Assembly (NCBI GenBank): GCA_020636105.1 | Contig: JACJYL010000002.1 | Location: 434,001 to 498,000, forward strand | DNA: 64,000 nt | Source: Lewinellaceae bacterium | Lineage (GTDB): Bacteria > Bacteroidota > Bacteroidia > Chitinophagales > Saprospiraceae | Direction: 5' to 3' | Part shown: positions 1 through 8,352 of the stretch, in pieces | How positions within the stretch are numbered: the first letter of the stretch is position 1 | Layout: each line of letters opens with the position of its first letter | Made by a program: the position numbers and the translations under genes | The notes under the pieces: generated by a model | The model's database searches: none | Told to the model about the DNA's origin: nothing | The model's input: only the letters and a program-made list of their open reading frames with translations

Positions 1-839
1 GATATTTTCAGCAACCGGCTTACACCACACTTGGCATTCGAAACAATGAAGACCAGCTAGACAACCAGGCAACGGCAAAATACATTGGCGCCAATCATTA
101 CAACCTTGGCATGGAATACCGTTTTTCCAAGGCTGCCTTTATTTCTGTTGAGGGCTTTTATAAGGATTATTTTCAATACCCGATTGATTTGATCAGCGGA
201 GCCAGCCTGGCCAACCAGGGAGCGGACTACAGCAGCATTGCCGGAGCTACGCCCGCCATTTTCAACGGAACAGGAAAGGCGGTGGGTTTTGAAATATTAA
301 ACCGGGTCAACCTCAAAACTTTCTCTTTAATCGCTTCCTACACCTACTTCATAAGCCAGTTTACGGATATTAACGACAACCTGATCGCCTCCTCCTGGGA
401 TAGTAGGCATTTACTTACCCTTACCGGCACGAAAGACTTAAAAAAGAACTGGAGACTTGGCTTCAAGTGGCGTTTTGTGGGAGGGCTACCTTTTACCCCT
501 TACGATCTGGAAACTTCGGCAAACATTCAGGCATGGAATGCAAGAGGACAAGCCTACCCTGATTTTAAACGGTTGAATTCAGAAAGAATTGATCCTTTTC
601 ACCAGCTTGATCTCAGGGTGGACAAAAATTTCTTCTTCAAAAAATGGTCATTCATGCTGTATTTTGACCTGCAAAATGTTTACAATTTTAAAAGTACCGG
701 TCAGGATTACATCATCAGGGAGAAAAACCCGGATGGCACTTATCTGACCACTAATAATGGTACTCAATATGTTTTAAAAGCCGTACCCAACAAATCCGGA
801 ACCATTTTACCTACTTTGGGACTGATGTTTAAGTTTTAA
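1..839 (+). CDS. TonB-dependent receptor, C-terminal part (5' end outside window)
   Basis: The frame is open to the left edge, so only the last 279 or so residues are present. The product is the C-terminal half of an outer-membrane beta-barrel of the TonB-dependent receptor family, which imports large substrates at the expense of TonB energy. The sequence shows alternating amphipathic strands, an aromatic-rich closing region with LRVDKNFFFKKWSFMLYFDL and NVYNF, and a terminal Phe (GLMFKF) typical of BAM-inserted barrels. The plug domain, signal peptide and any carboxypeptidase-like domain lie outside the window. The substrate cannot be read from this part. The gene converges with the next one, with only 4 bases between the stop codons. 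Confidence 0.88.
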   Translation, partial: YFQQPAYTTLGIRNNEDQLDNQATAKYIGANHYNLGMEYRFSKAAFISVEGFYKDYFQYPIDLISGASLANQGADYSSIAGATPAIFNGTGKAVGFEILNRVNLKTFSLIASYTYFISQFTDINDNLIASSWDSRHLLTLTGTKDLKKNWRLGFKWRFVGGLPFTPYDLETSANIQAWNARGQAYPDFKRLNSERIDPFHQLDLRVDKNFFFKKWSFMLYFDLQNVYNFKSTGQDYIIREKNPDGTYLTTNNGTQYVLKAVPNKSGTILPTLGLMFKF

Positions 840-843
840 CCTA

Positions 844-2253
844 TTACGCGTTTTTTAATGCCGTGGCTGCTTTTTCCAGCAGCCACTCCCGATCGGCAAG
901 CAAGGTGGTGTTTTTGATCTTCTCTTCGATCTGCTGGACCTTGCCGCGAATGATGAGAAAAAGGAGATCACAGAAATTGAGGCATGTTTTCCTGATGGAT
1001 TCCGATATTTTTTTGTTTCGCTTAAGAAACATTACAAAGGAACTCATCAGGGAAAGCAATGCCTCTTTTTCGTTGAGCTCGTAATAGATCTTTGAAAGCA
1101 TGATCCTCGACCCCAGATGATAACTCAGGTCGGAGAATTCTACTTTGAACAATAAGGACAGGGCTTTGTCAAAATCCTTTTTATAGCAATACAACTCGGC
1201 CAGGTTGTATTGCATGGCATTTTCCTGAAATTCAGGTACCAAATGATACTTATGTTCCTCAATGAAATGCTCGATCCATTCGTATCGCTCCAGCCGGAGT
1301 GCCAGTTTGACCACATTCCCAAAGGTCCAGGGCGACAAAAAACCGTTTTCCATCAGGATCTTTTCCCGGATGCCTTTCACATAAAAATGAAGAGCCGTTT
1401 CAATGTACTGATCTTCTCCCTTCCTCATTTTACGGGCACAGTAATTGATGGCATATAAAAGTAATTCCTTGGAATCATCCTTCGAAATGCCAGAAATTTC
1501 TGCATCCAGCAATTCTTTCAGTTTTTCAAAATAGGCTGGTTCCCCTTCATTTTCCAGGGAAAGAAACACCATGGCATACATTTTTATTATTTTTTCCCCC
1601 CAATAATGATTCGCTATCAGCCAATCCATCCAGTTTTCAGGAAGATCCAGTTGGTACGCACCTTTCAGCAGTGACTGCCTGTCCAGCATTCCGCAGGCAT
1701 ACTTTAATTTTTTGAGGACAAAATAACGATTCAGGAAATCCGATCCGTGCTGAATATTATCATCAAACTGACGCAGTTGCTGCCGGGAAAAATGTTTTTG
1801 CTCCAGGTCGGCTATTTTCATTTTTTCATAAAAATGTTCGAGCCCAATTTCAAGATCATTATCAAGATCAACTGATATCCTGTTTCTCGTTTGAACGTAA
1901 TGTTTTTCGAGATTTCTTTCTATGAACTCATCCAAAAGCAAGAGATCAGCTTCATGGGCCTCCTCCTCAATTTTCCGAACCATTAAAAACTTATACCCAA
2001 GTTTCAACAGAGCACTCAGCAGATAACGGATTTGTTTATCGTCAAATACCTTATCGGGATATAATGTTTTAAATACTTTTTGCTTGGAGAAACGCTCCGA
2101 ATTAAATTCAGGATATTCTTTTTTAATAATTTCAAACACCTTCACCAGCGCTTCATTCTTATTAAAAAAAGGAGAAACCACAAAGGATTCAAAGGCCAAA
2201 AGCTCCTTTTGGGAAAATGTTTTGATTAATGTTATTATTTTACTGTTTACCAT
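844..2253 (-). CDS. Conserved hypothetical protein, Saprospiraceae-type
   Basis: A 469-residue protein with no signal peptide or membrane segment, so probably cytoplasmic. It is predicted to be almost entirely alpha-helical, with repeated Leu/Tyr/Asp spacing that suggests a TPR-like solenoid in the C-terminal half (around residues 230-460). The N-terminus contains the phrase LLAFESFVVSPFFNK. From memory, proteins with an SPFFN phrase near the N-terminus are multiplied in Saprospiraceae genomes and have no assigned function. It starts at an ATG preceded by a 500-base AT-rich gene-free stretch. I do not assign a function. Confidence 0.8.
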   Translation of the reverse strand: MVNSKIITLIKTFSQKELLAFESFVVSPFFNKNEALVKVFEIIKKEYPEFNSERFSKQKVFKTLYPDKVFDDKQIRYLLSALLKLGYKFLMVRKIEEEAHEADLLLLDEFIERNLEKHYVQTRNRISVDLDNDLEIGLEHFYEKMKIADLEQKHFSRQQLRQFDDNIQHGSDFLNRYFVLKKLKYACGMLDRQSLLKGAYQLDLPENWMDWLIANHYWGEKIIKMYAMVFLSLENEGEPAYFEKLKELLDAEISGISKDDSKELLLYAINYCARKMRKGEDQYIETALHFYVKGIREKILMENGFLSPWTFGNVVKLALRLERYEWIEHFIEEHKYHLVPEFQENAMQYNLAELYCYKKDFDKALSLLFKVEFSDLSYHLGSRIMLSKIYYELNEKEALLSLMSSFVMFLKRNKKISESIRKTCLNFCDLLFLIIRGKVQQIEEKIKNTTLLADREWLLEKAATALKNA

Positions 2254-2757
2254 CGGTCAAAATTATTATTATTTTCGACAAATCAATACAAACATATTAT
2301 AATTATTTAAATTTAAAATACAGGAAAATTAAACGTAAATATCATTTAACATCGTTAATCGCACTCAACATATTTTCATTTGACCTTAATTTTAGCGCGG
2401 CGAGGAAGCTGAAATATTATCCCTAACCTCAGATATTATGAAGGGTCAAAAAAAACCAAAAACCTTTATTAATCTATGTTTTGGCATTTTTTTCACAAAA
2501 GAACCGAGCCAGTTAAGCGTTCCTTAAAATTTAAATTATCAATAAAAATAGTGAAATTTATTTTTTCAAAAACCATTATAAATTTTAAAATTCAGCCTTG
2601 TTTTTTTGCTAACCGGAATAAAGTATTTTAAATATTAATAAATTTATTTTTTCTTTTTTTGTGAATTTTGTTTCGACAAATTTAAAAAAATGTTTTTGTC
2701 CAATCCATACTATTTCACCATATTTGAAACGTTAAAAGGTAAATCATTGAACGAAGC
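2254..2757. other. Gene-free AT-rich stretch
   Basis: About 500 bases between divergently read genes. The sequence is very AT-rich with many A and T runs and contains no credible coding frame, RNA gene or strong hairpin. It must hold the promoters of both flanking genes. A TATTTG hexamer lies about 40 bases upstream of the rightward gene but does not match TAnnTTTG exactly. I see nothing else in it. Confidence 0.5.
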
Positions 2758-3861
2758 ATGTTAAGGAACACCACGCGACTCATTATTTCCGGGTTCTTTT
2801 TGAGCCTTTCCTTTATGTCGACCGCCCAAATAATCTGGCCGGGAGACGTAAACAACAATGGTGTTGTAAATGGTATCGATGTTTTATTCGCCGGGATTGC
2901 CTATGGAAGTGATGGGCCAGAAAGACCGGACGGCAGTTCCGACTGGGAAGGACAGCCTGCAGGAGATTCGTGGAGCGATAATTTTCCCGGTGGCCTCAAC
3001 TTTGCCTATGCAGACTGTGATGGCAACGGTGAGGTGGAAGAAGATGACATTGAAGTGACCATAAAAAATAATTTTTTTCTGACACACGGTACCCTTGTTC
3101 CCGATGAGTATAGTAATGGCATACCGGGACAAGCCCCCCCCGTGCGGCTGATGCCCCAAAACACAAATGTATCAACAGGCCAGTCAATTCTTTTTGACCT
3201 CTGGCTTGGAGACGAGGAGCACCCTGTTCAGGATTTTTACGGCATAGCCATTTCGATGAAATACAATCCGGATTTCATCCTGGGAGGAAGCTGGGATTTT
3301 GACGAGACGAATAACGCCTGGTTCGACCCTTCTGAGGACCACTCCAGATATTTGCTGGCCGTGGATGAATCAGCAGGTAAAATTGAACTGGCCATAACAA
3401 GAACCGACCAGCACACCACCACCGGCTCAGGAAAGGTCGGGGAATTGTCCATCGTGATCGAAGACATTGTCTTTGGCCTCCAGGATACCTTAAACATCCA
3501 AATTGAAAACATACGGATGATCGATAAGGACTTTAACAACTTATCAGTTGTCCCTGACAGCACCTTTGTCATCATATCGACTCCCAATCAAATCGAAGAA
3601 ACCGTACAACAAGCTGAAGTAACCGTTTTCCCCAATCCGGGCAACGGCCACTACCAAATAACATCCAATCAAACCATCACCAGGCTTGAACTGACAGACC
3701 TCACGGGAAGAAGCATTCCCTTTTCGGCTACAATTCAACCCGGTAACCTTAAAACAAACCTCACAATCAACGGGTATTATCCCGAATCCCAGTTATATCT
3801 CCTAAAAATCGTTACGGAAAAGGAGATTATTGTAAAAAGAATTATACAATCTGACAAATAA
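2758..3861 (+). CDS. T9SS-exported protein with dockerin-like and cohesin-like parts
   Basis: A 367-residue exported protein. A signal peptide (about residues 1-23, ending MSTAQ) is followed by two calcium-loop-like segments, DVNNNGVVNGIDVL and DCDGNGEVEEDDIEV (about residues 29-100), which have the spacing of dockerin type I repeats. A beta-rich middle part (about 120-270) resembles a cohesin or carbohydrate-module fold. The C-terminus carries a T9SS type A sorting domain that starts around VFPNPGNGHYQI and ends with an LKI...KRIIQSDK strand. It is therefore expected at the cell surface or outside the cell. A partner is not evident nearby. The domain calls for the middle part are less certain than the signal peptide and sorting domain. 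Confidence 0.82.
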   Translation: MLRNTTRLIISGFFLSLSFMSTAQIIWPGDVNNNGVVNGIDVLFAGIAYGSDGPERPDGSSDWEGQPAGDSWSDNFPGGLNFAYADCDGNGEVEEDDIEVTIKNNFFLTHGTLVPDEYSNGIPGQAPPVRLMPQNTNVSTGQSILFDLWLGDEEHPVQDFYGIAISMKYNPDFILGGSWDFDETNNAWFDPSEDHSRYLLAVDESAGKIELAITRTDQHTTTGSGKVGELSIVIEDIVFGLQDTLNIQIENIRMIDKDFNNLSVVPDSTFVIISTPNQIEETVQQAEVTVFPNPGNGHYQITSNQTITRLELTDLTGRSIPFSATIQPGNLKTNLTINGYYPESQLYLLKIVTEKEIIVKRIIQSDK

Positions 3862-3896
3862 ACACAAGTACTCACTCAAACCATTGAAAATGTGTT

Positions 3897-3923
3897 TTCG
3901 GAGAGGGATTTTCCCTCTCCGAA
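3897..3923 (+). terminator. Hairpin terminator after the T9SS gene
   Basis: A perfect 12-bp stem (arms 3897-3908 and 3912-3923) with a 3-base loop lies 36 bases after the stop codon. The T-run that follows is weak, so it may act as a terminator or as an mRNA-stabilising hairpin. Confidence 0.6.
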
Positions 3924-3951
3924 TAATTGAATGAATTAAAAGACAAAGTTG

Positions 3952-4971
3952 ATGACCCAAAGAGCAATCATCTTATTAATAATTACCTCGGCAGCAGGGC
4001 TGCTGTCTAGTTCAAACAAGCCCGTTTGGACCAGTCAGCGTAATGTATATGATGTATTGTGGGCAGCCGGGGTAGAAAAGCCGGGCCATTGGATCGATTT
4101 CAACGAAAAAATGGTTAAACGGGGGGAAGAAATCGTTAAAACGGGCCGGACCACAGGTCCCGGCGGCCTAAAAAGCCAATATGTCAGCCAATATTATACC
4201 TGTCTGGCGTGCCACAATATTGAACAGGAAGACCCTGACCTGAGAGAAAGTAACCCTGATACAAGATTGCCTTATGTAAAAGAAAAAGACATTCCCTTTT
4301 TACAGGGCACCACCTTCAAAGGGATCGTAAACCGTGAAAGTTGGTACAATGATGATTACCTCAAAAAATACGGGGAGGAAATGGTTCAGAAAGCACATAA
4401 TAGTCTACGTGAGTCCATTCAGCTTTGTGCCGAACAGTGTTCTCAGGGACGCAAAATGAAACCATGGGAACTCGATGCCGTTTTAGCCTACTTCTGGTCG
4501 CTTCAATACAACCTTGAAGATCTTGGTTTTACGGAGAAAGATTATGAAAAACTGGCCATGCTGGAAAAAAATCCTAAGGAAACGAAGGAAGAACTGGTCC
4601 AATGGATCAGGAGCTTTTACAGCCAGAAATCTCCAGCTCATTTTTTTGATGCCCCGGACGATTTGGATAAAGGTTACAGCATGAAAGGCAATGCTGACAC
4701 TGGAGAAACCATTTACGACCAGAGTTGTATGCACTGCCACTCCTCAAACAATGTTACACGTTTTATCATCGATGAAGAAAAAACCAACTTTAATTTCCTC
4801 AAAAACAACATGGTCAACAAAGACTCTGGTTTTTCCCTTTACCATATCATCCCGTACGGCACTTATGCCACGCCGGAACACAAGCCCTACATGCCCCTTT
4901 ACCCACTGGAACGAATGAGCAAACAACAAGTGGAAGACCTGAGAGCCTACATTGAAAAAATGGCCCAATGA
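3952..4971 (+). CDS. Exported dihaem cytochrome c
   Basis: A 339-residue periplasmic cytochrome c. I place the start at the ATG at 3952 rather than the TTG one codon earlier. A signal peptide (MTQRAIILLIITSAAGLLSS) is followed by two haem-binding motifs, CLACH (about residue 84) and CMHCH (about residue 262). A Met-rich C-terminal region (KPYMPLYPLERMS) can offer an axial Met. The pattern fits two fused class I cytochrome domains that pass single electrons. A further Cys pair, CAEQC, is not a haem motif. It is followed closely by two small genes, probably one operon, ending at the hairpin at 5964. The partner oxidase or reductase is not shown by the sequence. Confidence 0.85.
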   Translation: MTQRAIILLIITSAAGLLSSSNKPVWTSQRNVYDVLWAAGVEKPGHWIDFNEKMVKRGEEIVKTGRTTGPGGLKSQYVSQYYTCLACHNIEQEDPDLRESNPDTRLPYVKEKDIPFLQGTTFKGIVNRESWYNDDYLKKYGEEMVQKAHNSLRESIQLCAEQCSQGRKMKPWELDAVLAYFWSLQYNLEDLGFTEKDYEKLAMLEKNPKETKEELVQWIRSFYSQKSPAHFFDAPDDLDKGYSMKGNADTGETIYDQSCMHCHSSNNVTRFIIDEEKTNFNFLKNNMVNKDSGFSLYHIIPYGTYATPEHKPYMPLYPLERMSKQQVEDLRAYIEKMAQ

Positions 4972-4999
4972 GGGCTCAAAAACAATAGCAACAAAACCT

Positions 5000-5410
5000 A
5001 TGGGTTTCTTTAAAAAAATAGGATTTATCACCACCGCGGGAATGCTCCTTTTGCATGCCCTGGTTCCTCATTTCCACCAGGAACAATTGTCCTATGAAGC
5101 CCATCAAAGCCTACATAAAGCAGCCAATGACCATCTTGTCGATTTTCTAAAATTTACCTTCCACGAAAATGCAGGCGGTACCGAATTTTGGTCAATGGGA
5201 GAAAACCCGACCGAAGTTCATTTTGACTTGGAGGGCGTTGCAACCCTGGGGAAAGCCTCCTTGGCACCATATGAAATAAAGAAAGGAAAAGGTGGCATCA
5301 AAATGTATTCCGGATTAGGAATACCCAAAACTGATTTTATTTTCACTACTGGCGGGTTGAGGGCTCCTCCCGCCATTCATGATTTTTACCAGGTTTCAAA
5401 TTTTATTTAA
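5000..5410 (+). CDS. Small exported hypothetical with HALVPHFHQE motif
   Basis: A 136-residue protein. The frame is open further upstream, but an ATG at 5000 gives a clean N-terminus MGFFKKIGFITTAGMLLLHA that reads as a signal peptide or anchor, and avoids overlapping the cytochrome gene. Directly after the hydrophobic segment is HALVPHFHQE, a pattern seen in small Bacteroidota proteins often placed near metal or cytochrome genes. The rest is soluble with a glycine-rich middle. It sits between a dihaem cytochrome and a DUF2231-like protein, so a role in metal or haem handling is possible but not shown. Confidence 0.65.
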   Translation: MGFFKKIGFITTAGMLLLHALVPHFHQEQLSYEAHQSLHKAANDHLVDFLKFTFHENAGGTEFWSMGENPTEVHFDLEGVATLGKASLAPYEIKKGKGGIKMYSGLGIPKTDFIFTTGGLRAPPAIHDFYQVSNFI

Positions 5411-5430
5411 CTAAAAAACTATGTAAAATC

Positions 5431-5940
5431 ATGGATGCAACACATTTTCATCTGGCGTTGACGCACTTCCCAATAGTGGGAACCCTCATTGGAGCCGGCA
5501 TTTTGGGTTTTGGACTATTTTTCAAAAATGATGCGCTGAAAAAATCGGCCTTGATCCTGTTCATATTAATGGGAATAATCACCATCCCGGTATTCCTCAC
5601 GGGAGAAGGAGCCGAGGAAACGGTTGAAAATTTTGCCGGAATTTCGGAAAACATCATTGAAACCCACGAGAACCTGGCCAAAATAACCATTTGGTTCATG
5701 GGTGCTTTAGGAATTATTTCAATGATTAGTCTTTTTGCCATGGTAAAAAAATTGTCCATGTCCAGGATTCTGGTGCTGCTGACCTTTATCGTATCCCTGG
5801 CCACGATGGGTTTATTCTTAAAAGTAGGCAATACGGGCGGACAAATTCGCCATGCTGAAATCAGAAGTAATACAACCGTCCAGCAGGGGGAAGGCAACAA
5901 TGGAGCTAAGGAATCGCGCGATATGGATGATGACGATTGA
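5431..5940 (+). CDS. DUF2231-like four-helix membrane protein
   Basis: A 169-residue inner-membrane protein with four hydrophobic segments (about residues 10-28, 36-54, 84-106 and 112-132). The N-terminal HFHLALTHFP resembles the conserved His-Phe-Pro signature of the DUF2231 family, whose histidines are thought to be able to hold haem or metal. The C-terminal tail is hydrophilic and acidic (ends DMDDDD). It is the last gene of the locus begun by the dihaem cytochrome and is followed by a strong hairpin. The family name is a pattern match and the function is unknown. Confidence 0.7.
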   Translation: MDATHFHLALTHFPIVGTLIGAGILGFGLFFKNDALKKSALILFILMGIITIPVFLTGEGAEETVENFAGISENIIETHENLAKITIWFMGALGIISMISLFAMVKKLSMSRILVLLTFIVSLATMGLFLKVGNTGGQIRHAEIRSNTTVQQGEGNNGAKESRDMDDDD

Positions 5941-5963
5941 ATTTTAAATGATCTTTAATTATA

Positions 5964-5999
5964 AAAGTAACAGCCGTTTTAACCGACGGTTGTTACTTT
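5964..5999 (+). terminator. Terminator hairpin after DUF2231-like gene
   Basis: A 14-bp stem (arms 5964-5977 and 5986-5999, one G-T pair) with an 8-base loop, 24 bases after the stop codon. It closes the cytochrome locus and separates it from the large operon that begins at 6155. The 155 bases between hold the promoter of that operon, but no exact TAnnTTTG is seen. Confidence 0.65.
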
Positions 6000-6154
6000 C
6001 ACTCCAATTTTCCATAAACAAAAAAACAGAAAAAATCCTAAACGTTAGGCAAGGCTATATTAGAATTATTATAATTAACGGATTCGTTTTTATTCGATAT
6101 ATTTCAATGTTACCTTTATAGTCACATTGGAAAAATTGGAAAAGGAAGCTTGTT

Positions 6155-7015
6155 ATGAACAAAACAGTACATAGAATTTACATCAGCGTAATGGTATTGA
6201 TTATCATTGCTGCCACCATTTATCTCATTTATACGGGCATCAATTATTACAATACACCGCTGGAAGAAAGGTTTTACCATCCGCGACACGATTGGTTTAA
6301 GCCCAGCGGAGCTTATGGCCATGGTTTGGGTATTATCGGCACCCTGATGATCCTGTTCGGTGTAGTGATTTACATTGCCCGGAAACGATATAATTTCATG
6401 TCTAAAGTAATTCGACTTAAGTACCTGCTTGAGTTCCACATTTTCCTTTGTACCTTAGGACCGATCCTCGTTCTTTTTCACACCGCCTTCAAATTTGGAG
6501 GTATTGTTTCCATTGCATTCTGGAGCATGGTGGCCGTTGTAGCCAGCGGAGTGGTCGGGAGATTCATCTACATCCAGATACCACGCACCATTGAGGGAAG
6601 GGCACTAAGCCTAAACGAAGTTAAAAGCATGAAGACTGATTTTACCAATTCGTTCAATGAAGCCTTCAATCTGGATATGAAAACGAAGCTACTTATTGTC
6701 AACACAACCCGGGAAGTAAGTGATGACAAAAGCAATGCTTCCCTGGTGGCCAATTATTTTAATGGCAGAAGAACCATAAAAACAATAAACACGGCACTTA
6801 AAGAGGTCCAATTGCCCAAAAAAGACCGTATTTCTATTCTCAAAATGGTGAAAAATGAAATTTCCCTGTCGGGAAGGATCGCCAGATTGCAGACGATGCA
6901 AAATCTCTTCAAATACTGGCACGTTGCTCACCTTCCATTTGCCCTGATTATGCTCATCATCGTGATTATTCACGTGGGCATTACCCTGGCCTTTGGATAC
7001 AAATGGATTTTCTAA
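6155..7015 (+). CDS. Membrane b-type cytochrome-like protein
   Basis: A 286-residue inner-membrane protein, first gene of the multihaem operon. Membrane segments are at about residues 7-30, 55-74, 93-112, 116-135 and 258-282. Histidines lie within or next to them: GHGLG near 56, LLEFHIFL near 95, VLFHTAFKFGG near 108, and WHVAHLPF...IIHVG in the last helix. This placing suggests two b haems spanning the membrane. A cytoplasmic loop (about 140-245) separates the two membrane parts. It overlaps the stop/start of the next gene (TAATG). I infer that it passes electrons from the following flavoprotein, or from quinol, to the exported cytochromes. No exact family name is claimed. Confidence 0.75.
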   Translation: MNKTVHRIYISVMVLIIIAATIYLIYTGINYYNTPLEERFYHPRHDWFKPSGAYGHGLGIIGTLMILFGVVIYIARKRYNFMSKVIRLKYLLEFHIFLCTLGPILVLFHTAFKFGGIVSIAFWSMVAVVASGVVGRFIYIQIPRTIEGRALSLNEVKSMKTDFTNSFNEAFNLDMKTKLLIVNTTREVSDDKSNASLVANYFNGRRTIKTINTALKEVQLPKKDRISILKMVKNEISLSGRIARLQTMQNLFKYWHVAHLPFALIMLIIVIIHVGITLAFGYKWIF

Positions 7016-8346
7016 TGGAAGTGCTGATTGAACAAATATTGATTTACGGGCTGGCGATAATTGTTTGCGCCATTACCGTTTTTTATTATTTAAAAAAACA
7101 GAAAAAAACCTCGGTTATTACCGAAAAGAAGGTGGCCATCGCCAAGGAAGAAGGCCTATTTGAACCGGTTTCCCTGCATCCTTACATTGATCTAAACACC
7201 TGCATTGGAAGTGCCGCCTGTATTGAGGACTGCCCTGAAAAAGACATTTTGGGCATCATTAACGGCAAAGCAACGGTAATCAAGGCCTCCAACTGTATAG
7301 GGCACGGCGCCTGCTTCCACGCCTGCCCCGTAGAAGCCATATCCCTTCGGATCGGAACAGAAACAAGGGGAGTCGACCTGCCGCACGTCAATGAAACGTT
7401 TGAGACCAATATCAAAGGCATTTATATCGCCGGCGAACTCGGTGGAATGGGGCTGATCAAAAACAGTGTGGAACAAGGGCATCAGGCGCTGGGTTATATT
7501 GCCAAAAACAAAAAGGAAGCCCGGCCTGGGGTAATCGATGTAGTCATTGTAGGGGCCGGACCTGCAGGAATTTCGGCTACCCTTGCCGCAAAGCAGCACG
7601 GGATGACCAGTCTCACCCTGGAACAGGATTCTCTCGGCGGAACGGTATATACCTTTCCAAGGGCAAAAATTGTCATGACCTCGCCCATGGATCTTCCGCT
7701 TTACGGCAAGGTAAAACTCTTTGACACCAACAAAGATGAATTGCTTAATCTCTGGCTCGAAGTGATCTCTAAACACAACCTGAAAATAAACGAACACACT
7801 AAAGTAGAGGCCATCATACCCCAAGCCGACGGTACTTTCAAAGTGGTAACCGACAAAGGAGAAACATATATTTGCAACAATGTATTGCTCGCTATTGGAC
7901 GCAGAGGAACTCCCAGAAAATTGAATGTCCCGGGAGAAAATCTGCAAAAGGTGGCTTACCGTCTTTTAGAGCCGGAACGCATTAAAGGAAAAAAGATCAT
8001 TGTAGTAGGTGGTGGCGATTCGGCTATAGAATCTGCGCTGTTGCTGAAAGATGAAAACGAAGTTATCCTGTCTTACCGGAGCGACAAATTTTCCCGGTTA
8101 AAACCCAAAAACAAAGCAAAAGTGTCGGAAGCTTTGGCAGATCAATCGCTCAAGATCATGTTCAATTCCAATTTAACGGAAATTGAGCCTAAAACGGTAA
8201 AGATCAAAGTGGATGGCAACCAGCAATCTTTGGAAAATGACCTGGTTTACATATTCGCAGGCGGAGAATTGCCCACAAAATTCCTGGAGAATGCAGGGGT
8301 AAAGATCTCAAAGCGTTTTGGGTACATTATGAAAAAACACAAATAA
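7015..8346 (+). CDS. Membrane-anchored ferredoxin-FAD/NAD(P) oxidoreductase
   Basis: A 443-residue protein. Start chosen at the ATG in the TAATG overlap with the preceding gene; an ATG 12 bases earlier is possible. A single N-terminal membrane helix (about residues 5-25) is followed by a ferredoxin domain with CIGSAACIEDCP and CIGHGACFHACP (about 60-115), then a thioredoxin-reductase-like two-dinucleotide domain with GAGPAGIS (about 178) and GGGDSAIESA (about 330). In both cluster motifs the usual second Cys is replaced (Ser, His), as I recall for this fusion family. It probably takes electrons from NAD(P)H, or delivers them to it, and couples to the b-type protein next door. Confidence 0.82.
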   Translation: MEVLIEQILIYGLAIIVCAITVFYYLKKQKKTSVITEKKVAIAKEEGLFEPVSLHPYIDLNTCIGSAACIEDCPEKDILGIINGKATVIKASNCIGHGACFHACPVEAISLRIGTETRGVDLPHVNETFETNIKGIYIAGELGGMGLIKNSVEQGHQALGYIAKNKKEARPGVIDVVIVGAGPAGISATLAAKQHGMTSLTLEQDSLGGTVYTFPRAKIVMTSPMDLPLYGKVKLFDTNKDELLNLWLEVISKHNLKINEHTKVEAIIPQADGTFKVVTDKGETYICNNVLLAIGRRGTPRKLNVPGENLQKVAYRLLEPERIKGKKIIVVGGGDSAIESALLLKDENEVILSYRSDKFSRLKPKNKAKVSEALADQSLKIMFNSNLTEIEPKTVKIKVDGNQQSLENDLVYIFAGGELPTKFLENAGVKISKRFGYIMKKHK

Positions 8347-8352
8347 GGAAAA

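Noticed and set aside
4952..4999. Longer N-terminus for the small exported protein at 5000
   Set aside because: It would overlap the cytochrome gene and hide the signal peptide that begins at ATG 5000.
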